Shown: one piece after another, positions 54,876 through 62,936 of the stretch
Layout of the letters: each line of letters opens with the position of its first letter
Position numbering within the stretch: the stretch's first letter is position 1
Source: Bacteroides sp. OM05-12
GTDB lineage: Bacteria > Bacteroidota > Bacteroidia > Bacteroidales > Bacteroidaceae
DNA: 64,000 bases
Direction of reading: 5' to 3'
Assembly: GCF_003438995.1 (NCBI RefSeq)
Contig: NZ_QSUN01000003.1
Span: 101,497-165,496, forward strand
Position numbers and translations under genes: made by a program
The notes under the pieces: model-generated
What the model was told of the DNA's origin: nothing
The model's database searches: none
The model's input: only the letters and a program-made list of their open reading frames with translations

Positions 54876-55732
54876 CCGCAAACCGTATTAAAAGACAATA
54901 ACGCAGCATCTTCATCCGGCAAACAATCGAGCTGAAAGACGGGAACAATCATAGATATTTCCGATATCGTATCACAGATACCATCATAAATACGTTCATC
55001 CCATTTCATCACGGAGCAAGAGGATAAAACCGTAGCAAATCCGCGCACGGGCTTCACTTTCTCTATCCTATTTTCTTTAGCTTGCTTTAACTTGACAAAA
55101 GCTCCGACCGGGACACTTAAATTTCGATAACAGGGAGTTTTACCACTCCAAGGAGATCCGTAGACCATGGGTACACCATTTACAATACGCACAATCGGAT
55201 TATCGTCATTCAACAAATCACTTCCTTCTATATATTTGAGCCACAAGCTGCTATGCGTACTTTTTCCGGTTCCACTTTTACCTAAGAATAAAAATCCTTT
55301 TCCGGAGTTACGAATAACAGAAGCATGTATCATCAAAGTCTTACAGGATGCGGAAGCAAAAGCAAATGTCATCATCAGGAAATTATTTAAAACAAAAACA
55401 TCCTGATCTTCCCCTTTCATGGACGCGGTAACTCTCGTAAAGTTCTTTTCCGCACGCATTATATAAGAGAGAGACGAACCACCGGGAAAGAGCTCAAAAG
55501 AATATCCCTTATCATCCCGGTAAATCACACACTCCGATCCATCCCATTCAAAACGATTTATTTCTTCTCCATACGTTTGCTGTTCCCTGGATATGGTAAG
55601 TTCAAACAATGGTGCTTCTGTCTCCTCCGTCACAAAGGGCTGATAAGAAGTCAGGCATTCAAAGACCGCCTCCGGTTTTTCCGCATGAACAAGAAAGATA
55701 TGTTCCGCAACTTTATAAGATATGTGTCCCAT
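54872..55732 (-). CDS. HPr kinase-like P-loop protein
   Basis: 286 residues. It has a Walker A loop FLGKSGTGKSTHSSLW (~149-164) like the C-terminal domain of HPr kinase/phosphorylase, with a downstream NDDNPIVR and GSPWSGKTPC, but it lacks the N-terminal HPr-kinase domain and sits in no PTS context. Homologues of this short type occur in modified-peptide clusters, where some phosphorylate the peptide. The start at ATG 55732 is supported by a TATCTTTG -7 box between it and the longer TTG frame. First gene of the cassette; ATGA overlap with the peptidase gene. Confidence 0.82.
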   Translation of the reverse strand: MGHISYKVAEHIFLVHAEKPEAVFECLTSYQPFVTEETEAPLFELTISREQQTYGEEINRFEWDGSECVIYRDDKGYSFELFPGGSSLSYIMRAEKNFTRVTASMKGEDQDVFVLNNFLMMTFAFASASCKTLMIHASVIRNSGKGFLFLGKSGTGKSTHSSLWLKYIEGSDLLNDDNPIVRIVNGVPMVYGSPWSGKTPCYRNLSVPVGAFVKLKQAKENRIEKVKPVRGFATVLSSCSVMKWDERIYDGICDTISEISMIVPVFQLDCLPDEDAALLSFNTVCG

Positions 55733-55767
55733 CTGTATTCTATTTCTAATTTGTAAAGTAGAGGTAG

Positions 55768-55775
55768 CAAAGATA
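55768..55775 (-). promoter_or_regulatory. -7 box of the five-gene cassette
   Basis: TATCTTTG on the minus strand, with TTG/TTTG 20-23 nt upstream. It lies inside the longer TTG-initiated frame, so that start is unlikely. Confidence 0.55.
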
Positions 55776-55882
55776 CCTGATTGACTTAAATAATGCAACA
55801 AATATACGATATAATGCTTACATTATTTAACTTACAGTCCGAAAATATCAGATTAAACACAAAGTGGAAAAGAAATATTTAA

Positions 55883-55890
55883 TAACTTTG
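55883..55890 (+). promoter_or_regulatory. -7 box of pgk
   Basis: TAACTTTG, a full match; the -33 region is weak. Leader ~45 nt. Confidence 0.5.
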
Positions 55891-55940
55891 CAAGCGTATT
55901 TCAAAAGCGTTCAATATACTTTTAAACAAAAATAGAGATT

Positions 55941-57197
55941 ATGCAAACAATTGACAAATTCAACTTTGCCGGTAAAAAGGCATTCGTTCGCGTGGACTTT
56001 AATGTTCCATTGGATGAGAACTTCAACATTACAGACGACACTCGTATCCGTGCAGCTCTTCCTACTTTGAAGAAAATTCTCGCTGACGGCGGTATGCTTA
56101 TCATCGCTTCCCATATGGGACGTCCTAAAAAGAATCCGGATCCAAAATATTCTTTGAAACATATCTTGGCACACGTTTCCGAGAAGTTAGGTGTGGATGT
56201 TAAATTTGCTGACGATTGCATGAAAGCCGATGCACAAGTTGCTGCATTGAAGCCGGGTGAAGCTCTTTTATTGGAAAACCTTCGTTTCTATGCAGAAGAA
56301 GAAGGTAAGCCGAGAGGTCTTGCCGAAGATGCGACAGATGAAGAAAAAGCAGCAGCAAAGAAAGCCGTAAAAGAAAGCCAGAAAGAATTTACAAAGAAAT
56401 TAGCTTCTTATGCGGATTGCTACGTAAATGATGCTTTCGGAACAGCTCACCGTGCACACGCCTCTACAGCACTTATCGCTAAATACTTCGATGCCGACAA
56501 CAAGATGTTCGGTTATCTGATGGAAAAAGAGGTGAAAGCTGTCGATAAAGTATTGAATGATATCAAACGTCCTTTCACCGCTATCATGGGTGGTTCTAAA
56601 GTTTCTTCAAAAATTGAGATCATTGAAAACCTGCTTAGCAAAGTAGACAACCTGATTATTGCCGGTGGTATGACCTATACTTTCACCAAAGCAATGGGTG
56701 GAAAGATCGGTATCTCTATCTGCGAGGATGACAAACTTGATTTGGCACTCGACTTGATGAAAAAGGCTAAAGAAAAAGGTGTAAACCTAGTATTGGCTGT
56801 AGATGCAAAAGCTGCCGACAGTTTCTCAAACGATGCCAACACTCAAATCGTTCCTGTTAACGAAATTCCTGACGGATGGGAAGGTCTTGACATCGGTCCT
56901 AAGAGTATGGAAATCTTTGCAGACGTCATCAAAAACTCTAAGACTATCCTTTGGAACGGTCCGACAGGTGTATTCGAGTTTGACAACTTCACTGACGGTT
57001 CTCGTGCAGTAGGTAACGCAATTGTTGAAGCTACTAAAAACGGTGCATTCTCACTTGTTGGCGGTGGTGACTCTGTTGCTTGTGTTAACAAATTCGGCAT
57101 CGCAGACAAAGTATCTTACGTATCTACAGGTGGTGGTGCTCTTCTTGAAGCTATCGAAGGGAAACTTCTTCCGGGTATTGCAGCTATTCAGGAATAA
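55941..57197 (+). CDS. pgk: Phosphoglycerate kinase
   Basis: Glycolytic enzyme transferring phosphate from 1,3-bisphosphoglycerate to ADP, cytoplasmic. 418 residues, with the ~25-residue acidic/Lys insertion ([20 protein letters not shown] region) common in Bacteroidetes. Marks: [70 protein letters not shown] and [13 protein letters not shown]. Divergent from the HPrK-like cassette and followed by a good terminator. Single-gene transcript. Confidence 0.98.
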   Translation: MQTIDKFNFAGKKAFVRVDFNVPLDENFNITDDTRIRAALPTLKKILADGGMLIIASHMGRPKKNPDPKYSLKHILAHVSEKLGVDVKFADDCMKADAQVAALKPGEALLLENLRFYAEEEGKPRGLAEDATDEEKAAAKKAVKESQKEFTKKLASYADCYVNDAFGTAHRAHASTALIAKYFDADNKMFGYLMEKEVKAVDKVLNDIKRPFTAIMGGSKVSSKIEIIENLLSKVDNLIIAGGMTYTFTKAMGGKIGISICEDDKLDLALDLMKKAKEKGVNLVLAVDAKAADSFSNDANTQIVPVNEIPDGWEGLDIGPKSMEIFADVIKNSKTILWNGPTGVFEFDNFTDGSRAVGNAIVEATKNGAFSLVGGGDSVACVNKFGIADKVSYVSTGGGALLEAIEGKLLPGIAAIQE

Positions 57198-57220
57198 GAT
57201 TTATACCAATATATATTTAA

Positions 57221-57250
57221 AGGGGCTATTTAAACATAGCTCCTTTTTTT
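57221..57250 (+). terminator. pgk terminator
   Basis: AGGGGCTAT (57221-57229) pairs with ATAGCTCCT (57236-57244) with one G-T, then a T7 run, 23 bp after the stop. Confidence 0.8.
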
Positions 57251-57324
57251 ATTTGTTCAGGATATAGTCCTCCCCACCGGTAAAAATTTGCTTTTTGTAC
57301 ATATTTTAAATTATCTGAATATTA

Positions 57325-57542
57325 CCTTCACCTCTTCACTTTTGAGAATAAGTAACTATTAAATAGACAATTAAAGTGAAGGCATTTTTTTAAAATTGAG
57401 AGTTAAGAGTTGAGAATTGAAAATAGAAAATTAAAAATGGGACGGTACAGTTCAACTTTGGGGGTGCACTTCAAAAAAACAGTGCCTTCACTTTAATTAA
57501 ATAGTAATCAATAATATAAGAGCAAAAGTGCTAAGGTGAAGG
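57325..57542. mobile_element. MITE-like element with 60-bp imperfect terminal inverted repeats
   Basis: Left arm 57325-57384 (begins CCTTCACCT, ends AATTAAAGTGAAGGCA) and right arm 57483-57542 (begins TGCCTTCACTTTAATT, ends AGGTGAAGG) are imperfect complements over ~60 bp, with best conservation at both ends. The ~98-bp centre is A-rich (GAGAGTTAAGAGTTGAGAAT). No ORF. The size and build suggest a MITE-like or large palindromic repeat; no target-site duplication was identified. Confidence 0.5.
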
Positions 57543-57598
57543 CAAGTCCAAGTAAAAGTTGAATAGCAGCTAAATTGACAGAACAAACAAGCAAAACG

Positions 57599-57696
57599 CC
57601 TAAGGGAGCGTCGGCTTACGCTCCGGTAGATGTAAGCTATCGCTCCCTTGAGCGTCGGTCAACGCCCCCTTGTGTGTTAGACAACGCTCCCTTAGG
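57599..57696. repeat. GC-rich palindromic unit with internal repeats
   Basis: Perfect 13-bp ends CCTAAGGGAGCGT (57599-57611) and ACGCTCCCTTAGG (57684-57696). Inside, GAGCGTCGG occurs twice and CGCTCCCTT once more, so the unit is a nested set of direct and inverted copies, GC-richer than its surroundings. Confidence 0.6.
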
Positions 57697-57774
57697 TGAT
57701 TTATAAAATGACCTTGATGTTTTTTTAAAATCATCGGGTTGATTGAAAAAAACATAAGGACGATTGAAGACAAA

Positions 57775-57826
57775 CATACGGTCGATTGTTCACAAACTCC
57801 TATCGTTTGTAATCAATCGACCGTAT
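57775..57826. repeat. Dispersed hairpin repeat, copy B
   Basis: CATACGGTCGATTG pairs with CAATCGACCGTATG, extended by CACAAAC/GTTTGT around the loop TCCTATC. Same sequence family as 28133-28183, with identical loop and outer stem. The flank GACGATTGAAGACAAA on the left and AAACAGACA on the right is also shared. Confidence 0.75.
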
Positions 57827-58017
57827 GTTGAACATCATATAAACAGACAATAATTTTCCGGAGCCATATCATTAGACAAGGCAAAATAATCAAAATGCCA
57901 ACAAAAAAGAGAACTAAAACAAGATGGAGAAATACATGATTTTACGAAAAAGTCAATCAATATTTATCCTCTATGTATTTCTGATAAATTTAAGAGGGGA
58001 ATTTTTCCAAATAGTTC

Positions 58018-58059
58018 TAAAAAATACTTCAAAATAGTTCTTATAAAGCCAACTATTTT
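58018..58059 (-). terminator. Possible terminator after the RHS-like gene
   Basis: AAAATAGTT (58031-58039) pairs with AACTATTTT (58051-58059), with a T-rich tract beyond on the minus strand, ~45 bp after the stop. Weak. Confidence 0.35.
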
Positions 58060-58100
58060 ATCAAAAATAGCTAGCTTCACCAATATAGTATTGAATATTT

Positions 58101-61100
58101 TTAATTCATTTTATATTTTCGGTCATAATACTCTAAAATCTTATTATTTGAATCTCTAATCTCTTTTAAGTAACCCAAATTATCATATTCATAATATGTT
58201 CTTATACCACGAGGATCAATCATTGATTCTATACCAAATAGTGGTTTATATATATAAATTGTAATCATTGCATCTTTTAATGATGTCTGCAGCCCCTTTA
58301 ATAAATCTATATCCGAATCTGATGGTTGAACTTTAATTGCTAGATTTTCTAGAAATAAATTACCTAACGATTCATTACCACCTCCCATTTCTTTACAAAC
58401 ATCTTGGTATTTAGCATTTTTAATTTCAGCTATTGGATATTTACCATTATATGACCATAAGTACGTAGTAACAATCGCATCATTTAGAGTATATTGAAGC
58501 AAATTTCCAAATCTATTGTCATATCTGTCGTATGTTATTACTCCATTTATATTATTCCCTATATAAGATTCTTTGGAAATAGGTAGAATGGAATTATTTG
58601 AATAAATTGTTTTTATTTTACCGATTAATTTATTATTGTTGAAAGTTTTAATTTCAATTGGGTCAATAATGATATTTTTGTTTAGCAACTCAGCTTCGTT
58701 CTGAGGATAAATATATTCCGTCATCAATAAACCATTGATACTATTATCTACTGAATATATTGTCTGTCTATTCTTATTATCATAATTATATCTTTCTAAA
58801 GTTTCTACAGGATTATTTCCATCAAAATCATACGTTATTACCTTCTTTTCAGAGAGGAGTTCTGAACCTATTTTTAATTTATATTCATGACAACTTAATA
58901 TATGGTTAATCCAGCTATATACATAGTACAATCCACCTGTAGTATATGGAGCAGCCCATGGCGCCTGATACATATCCCTGTCAAAAGTTACATTTTGTTT
59001 CACTTTAAGTCCTTTCATTACAGTATTATTGGATGTGTCTCTATATTTATAGGTTTCAGATTGAATCAACTTACTATTTGAATTAAAAATTGTTCGAGAA
59101 GTTATTTTAGTTTTTTTTCCTAAATTATATTCTTCAACCAATGACCAAGCTTGATAATAATATGGCCATGCTCCACTATATATCATATCCCCTGTATTCA
59201 TAAGTGCAGCAGTTTTTAATTTATACCGTTGAGGAATTTCATAAGTTGAAACCATTTTACTAAACTGTGCTAAATTATTCGCATTCGTTTTGTAGCAAGT
59301 AACACATGCGTAATTCACTTCAAAATCAGATATTTCCGGCACTATAGGATTTCTGCACAAATGTAACATTGAACTGATTTTACCATAAAGAAGAAAATGA
59401 CCACCAGATGGACTTGAAGTGACACTCACATGTGCTGTCTTATCATAAAAATATAGAGACTTTATTGCTATATTTGCCATTCCTATTCCATTCTCCGATT
59501 CACCATACTTATAGATAGTAGTTACAGGAGAGTTATTATCATTGGCATTAGATACTATTTTTTTTATTCTCTGTCCACCACCAATCTTTCTCTGACCTGT
59601 ATCATCCAAATATTCATTAGATTCATAAATAAATTCAGTAGTACCTCCAGTTGGATACGTGATTCTTCTCAGAGAAAAATAGTGAGGATTTAAATTATCA
59701 TTAGATCGGTCAAATGTAAAAGTTTTAACATAATCCGCAATAAAAGATTCACCTAAAAGACTAGTTGTTCCAACATGGTTACTACGTCTTTCTTTCACCA
59801 TCATATTTAGAAATTCCGCATGCAAAAAAAGGTCTTTCCTATCCTCTGAAGTCTGTAGATAAGGTTTCCCTTTTGAATAATACCCCCATTGATCAGGAAA
59901 AAGAGAACGAAAGCCTTCAATTGGTGGATCATAATAATCAAAACTGTATTTTTGAAATTTACCACCAAAGCCATCTTCAATTGTGATATTTTTCAACAAA
60001 CAGTGCCAATCAATTCCCGTAGGAATATTATAATTAAATACGATTTTTCTGACAAATTTATTGTTTCTTTTAATCTCGATTGATTCAATTAAATTGTTAG
60101 GTTTTTCATTTTTTCTTCTTTTTATTGTTAGGCTAACATCTTCAGCTACAATTTCAGATATTAATAATTCCTTATAAGGAAACATATAAGAATCACTATT
60201 CATTGTAGTAAAATCTACGTCGATAAGTTCATTGTAATTAGGCAATTCACTTGAAAAATCCATAACCGATGTTGCTTCATCTAAATAATAAGGCTCAACA
60301 ATTGGCAGTGAAGAATATTTAATTAAGTCATAAGAAAACTCTTCGTATTTAAAATCAATAGTTCTATTATGCGGTGAAGTAATCCGTTTTAATGGCCAAC
60401 CAACTTTTTCATTCTTTGAATCAATAACTCTTACCTCTGCCAATAGATTATTATCAATATATTTACCCATGTAATATTTAAATCCATTTCCATCAGTAAT
60501 AATTAAATTATCCAAATTAGAGTCAGTCTGAATTCTTTCAGATCCACCTTCTACATTTATTGGACTTCTATTTTTATCCAAAATAAAATGACCATTGCAC
60601 GAAGGCATCATATAAGTAAAAATATCAAACTCTGCATCTTTATAAGGTTGCTTAGTATTCTTTACCGGAGAACTCCCTGCTCGATTTGCATAATAAATTG
60701 ATGCTAAATAACTATCTTTTTCCGCAACAGTCATCGAATTCAAATATTGTTCTGCCTCATTCTCGTCATAAAATGGATACTTTTCATCTGGAGCACCGTT
60801 TATAGTCCTTGATATTCTATATCCTCCTATACTAAGAGACCAACCTGCTCCGGCATCACCATCATTCGCATTTGGTGTTTGATTAGGAGTTCCTGCATAT
60901 TGACCTGCATAATCATATTTAATCCCTGATGAATGATAATTTAACACGACAGGTATTTTCATACCATCCAATTCCAATTCGTATAAGGGGACAGTTATAT
61001 CAACCAGCCCATTATATTCGGTTACAGGATGATCTACATATTTTTCATAAATTTGGGATTGAGGTGTTGGAGGAATCACAACAGGTAAACTCAATTTATA

Positions 61101-61256
61101 ACTATCTGAAAGTGAACCACGTCCAGACATCAATAAATAAACATCTTTTATACTATCTTTTTCAGCCTTATTTTCTTGATGCTGAGCTTTTATATCTGGA
61201 AAAACACAAAGAGAGCAACAAATAATAAATATTGTATTAATAATTATTTTTTTCAT
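58101..61256 (-). CDS. RHS/YD-repeat shell-type secreted protein without core
   Basis: 1051 residues with an N-terminal signal (MKKIIINTIFIICCSLCVFP) and features of Bacteroidetes RHS shell proteins: VTEYNGLVDITVPLYELEL, PVVLNYHSSGIKYD, GWSLSIGGYRISRTING, ITYPTGGTTEFIYESNEY near the middle and a terminal YD repeat (IRTYYEYDNLGYLKEIRDSN) ending EYYDRKYKMN. It stops where such proteins meet a core domain, and no RHS core or toxin tip follows. It probably forms a surface or secreted cage-like shell. AT-rich compared with the upstream genes, consistent with horizontal transfer. The partner core gene may be the one at 62933-64000. Confidence 0.72.
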   Translation of the reverse strand: MKKIIINTIFIICCSLCVFPDIKAQHQENKAEKDSIKDVYLLMSGRGSLSDSYKLSLPVVIPPTPQSQIYEKYVDHPVTEYNGLVDITVPLYELELDGMKIPVVLNYHSSGIKYDYAGQYAGTPNQTPNANDGDAGAGWSLSIGGYRISRTINGAPDEKYPFYDENEAEQYLNSMTVAEKDSYLASIYYANRAGSSPVKNTKQPYKDAEFDIFTYMMPSCNGHFILDKNRSPINVEGGSERIQTDSNLDNLIITDGNGFKYYMGKYIDNNLLAEVRVIDSKNEKVGWPLKRITSPHNRTIDFKYEEFSYDLIKYSSLPIVEPYYLDEATSVMDFSSELPNYNELIDVDFTTMNSDSYMFPYKELLISEIVAEDVSLTIKRRKNEKPNNLIESIEIKRNNKFVRKIVFNYNIPTGIDWHCLLKNITIEDGFGGKFQKYSFDYYDPPIEGFRSLFPDQWGYYSKGKPYLQTSEDRKDLFLHAEFLNMMVKERRSNHVGTTSLLGESFIADYVKTFTFDRSNDNLNPHYFSLRRITYPTGGTTEFIYESNEYLDDTGQRKIGGGQRIKKIVSNANDNNSPVTTIYKYGESENGIGMANIAIKSLYFYDKTAHVSVTSSPSGGHFLLYGKISSMLHLCRNPIVPEISDFEVNYACVTCYKTNANNLAQFSKMVSTYEIPQRYKLKTAALMNTGDMIYSGAWPYYYQAWSLVEEYNLGKKTKITSRTIFNSNSKLIQSETYKYRDTSNNTVMKGLKVKQNVTFDRDMYQAPWAAPYTTGGLYYVYSWINHILSCHEYKLKIGSELLSEKKVITYDFDGNNPVETLERYNYDNKNRQTIYSVDNSINGLLMTEYIYPQNEAELLNKNIIIDPIEIKTFNNNKLIGKIKTIYSNNSILPISKESYIGNNINGVITYDRYDNRFGNLLQYTLNDAIVTTYLWSYNGKYPIAEIKNAKYQDVCKEMGGGNESLGNLFLENLAIKVQPSDSDIDLLKGLQTSLKDAMITIYIYKPLFGIESMIDPRGIRTYYEYDNLGYLKEIRDSNNKILEYYDRKYKMN

Positions 61257-61339
61257 ACGCGATTCATTAAAACATTATGTAACTATTCATTCAATTTTAT
61301 TTCTCAATTATCTTTATCAGCCCCTTAACTTAGAAACAA

Positions 61340-61372
61340 CAAATTTAGTCATAATCCAATTTCATTGACAAA
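61340..61372 (-). promoter_or_regulatory. Promoter of RHS-like gene
   Basis: TTTG (61372-61369), 21-nt spacer, TAAATTTG (61347-61340): full consensus match, leader ~77 nt. Confidence 0.65.
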
Positions 61373-61446
61373 AGAGTCTTGCATTCACACGAATTATTAA
61401 AATCCAAACCAATATATGCCCTTTAGTTAATAATCATATCTGTATA

Positions 61447-61746
61447 CTAACCAATACCATTAATATACATACCAAATATTTTTTTTCGTTAGATTAATGA
61501 AAATCGACCAATAGTTATTGCCACCATCATTAATCCTAATAATATCTTTAGACTATTCATCATTACATACATCTTTATTTCTAATAAAATTAATCCATAC
61601 AACAATATCATTATCATTAGTTAAGTAGCCAACATATTGACGTTTATATTTCTTAAGCATTTTTTTTGTGATTGAATAATTATTTTGATTCTCTCTATAA
61701 TAATTTATAAAAGCCACAATAATAATAAAATAATAGAGCTTTTCAT
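61447..61746 (-). pseudogene. Decayed small lipoprotein-like gene, RHS-associated
   Basis: Reading the minus strand piecewise gives a signal-like start MKSSIILLLLWLL (ATG 61746), then, after a frameshift, ENQNNYSITKKMLKKYKRQY and VGYLTNDNDIVVWINFI to a stop at 61553. In another frame come DGGNNYWSIFINLTKKN and finally YINGIG with a stop at 61447. The pieces are collinear and resemble, from memory, the small lipoproteins often found beside Bacteroides RHS genes. At least two frame breaks; a sequencing error is possible but would have to occur more than once. Confidence 0.55.
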
Positions 61747-61750
61747 ATCA

Positions 61751-61920
61751 TTATTTTTTAGTCAAACCCATTGCATTTTCAATAAAATAATAGAGAGTAT
61801 CTTTCAAAGCTTTCACCTGAATAAAATTAAAAGATCTTTTTCATCAGAGTGTCTATCAATATTCTTACACCCACCGATACAAACAGATAAAAGCAGTAAT
61901 ATCATAGTAAAGCATTCCAT
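61751..61920 (-). pseudogene. Second short lipoprotein remnant
   Basis: From ATG 61920 the frame gives MECFTMILLLLSVCIGGCKN, a lipoprotein-like signal, and stops after 35 codons. A frame shift near GATCTTTTAATTTT restores FNFIQVKALKDTLYYFIENA ending GLTKK at 61751. Either a tiny lipoprotein or a broken ~56-residue one. Confidence 0.4.
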
Positions 61921-62000
61921 AATGTAATTTAAAATATTGACATCTCAGTTCATAAGTTTGAATTCTTGTATTCCATTTATTTTAATCACTATTTACTTTC

Positions 62001-62936
62001 TCATTTTAAATAATTCGCTTCATGTTCCAATTTTTCATGCATTTCTTTATAATACATTTCATAAAAAGAGATTCTCTCACTGTCAGAAAGAGTACTAATG
62101 TAATTACTTATGCTATATAATAGCTCTTCAACTTCATCATTAGGCATTTTTTTATCACTCAACTCTGATTTATTAAAAAAAGATATTATAAGGTTCTTTA
62201 TCAAAGGAATATTATATAAGATTGACAGCAAATCACTATCTACATCTTTATAAGTGTTTAAAATTAAATACACTTCACACCATCTTTCTATTCTTTTCAA
62301 TACATCAGATTCATTTTCTATTTGAAATTTATATAATAACTCATCTACATTTTGAGATGATTGTTCTAATAATTTTTTAATAATATAATGATCTGAGATT
62401 TCAGTTTCGCAAAGTTTATAAACGATATGATCTATTGATAAAAGAAGAAGATCATTACTATAGTATCTTTTCAAAGACTGAATATCTTTCATAAATTCAG
62501 ATTTTCTGTTAATTCTATTCCAACCAATTTTTCTTTTCACCAAATTAAGCAATGCTTCATTATCTTCCATTAATTCACCATTAAAACTAATTCCATAGAA
62601 TTCTCCCAAACAAATTGTATCATTAGGAATAGAATAATCACGATAAATAATTATAGTCATAATCCTAGGGTCAAATGCATCTATAGAGTCATCTTCATTT
62701 TTTGGCAAAAGACCTTTATACAAAGAAGAAAACTCACGTATAAATATATCATCATATGTAGTTAAAAAATTAATATCATCACCAAAACTAAAATTAAAAG
62801 ATTCTGGAGAGCAAGAGGCTGAAATAGGAAGAAATGTACCTTCTGCACCATATACCAATTTTATTTTATCTATATCTTTACCTGCCAACGTCTTACTTAG
62901 TAGTACGAATAACATCATAAAAAAATATCGTTTCAT
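62001..62936 (-). CDS. Hypothetical exported protein, candidate immunity partner
   Basis: 311 residues from ATG 62936 (the longer frame opens with TTG). An N-terminal signal peptide (MKRYFFMMLFVLLSKTLAG) predicts export to the periplasm or surface. The rest is helical and charged (SLKRYYSNDLLLLSIDHIVY, VEELLYSISNYISTLSDSER); I recognise no family. Its ATG overlaps the stop of the RHS toxin gene by ATGA, so the two are translationally coupled. That position is where immunity genes of polymorphic toxins sit. An envelope location would fit a toxin neutralised outside the cytoplasm, but M91-type toxins usually act inside cells, so the role is tentative. Confidence 0.6.
   Translation of the reverse strand: MKRYFFMMLFVLLSKTLAGKDIDKIKLVYGAEGTFLPISASCSPESFNFSFGDDINFLTTYDDIFIREFSSLYKGLLPKNEDDSIDAFDPRIMTIIIYRDYSIPNDTICLGEFYGISFNGELMEDNEALLNLVKRKIGWNRINRKSEFMKDIQSLKRYYSNDLLLLSIDHIVYKLCETEISDHYIIKKLLEQSSQNVDELLYKFQIENESDVLKRIERWCEVYLILNTYKDVDSDLLSILYNIPLIKNLIISFFNKSELSDKKMPNDEVEELLYSISNYISTLSDSERISFYEMYYKEMHEKLEHEANYLK

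Larger units (their letters stand above)
57251..58100. other. Long gene-free interval with inverted-repeat elements
   Basis: Holds four repeat structures in a row: the 57325-57542 inverted-repeat element, a CCTAAGGGAGCGT palindrome with GC-rich interior (57599-57696), hairpin repeat copy B (57775-57826), and a weak AT hairpin near 58031-58059. I find no convincing coding frame. Confidence 0.6.
61257..62000. other. Gap with gene remnants and RHS-like promoter
   Basis: Very AT-rich. Apart from the promoter at 61340-61372 and the two decayed minus-strand frames, I see nothing functional. The plus-strand frame at 61685-61927 is the complement of the remnants. Confidence 0.5.

Noticed and set aside
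51361..55732. Calling the five-gene cassette a lasso-peptide cluster
   Set aside because: No asparagine-synthetase-like cyclase, transglutaminase-like protease or precursor peptide can be seen.
55733..55801. TTG-initiated N-terminal extension of the HPrK-like protein
   Set aside because: The cassette's -7 box lies inside it, so the mRNA should start downstream.
57924..58037. Small plus-strand ORF of 37 codons in the gene-free stretch
   Set aside because: Short, AT-rich, no promoter or family; expected by chance.
61685..61927. Plus-strand ORF of 80 codons
   Set aside because: It is the complement of the minus-strand gene remnants and lacks a plausible start context.
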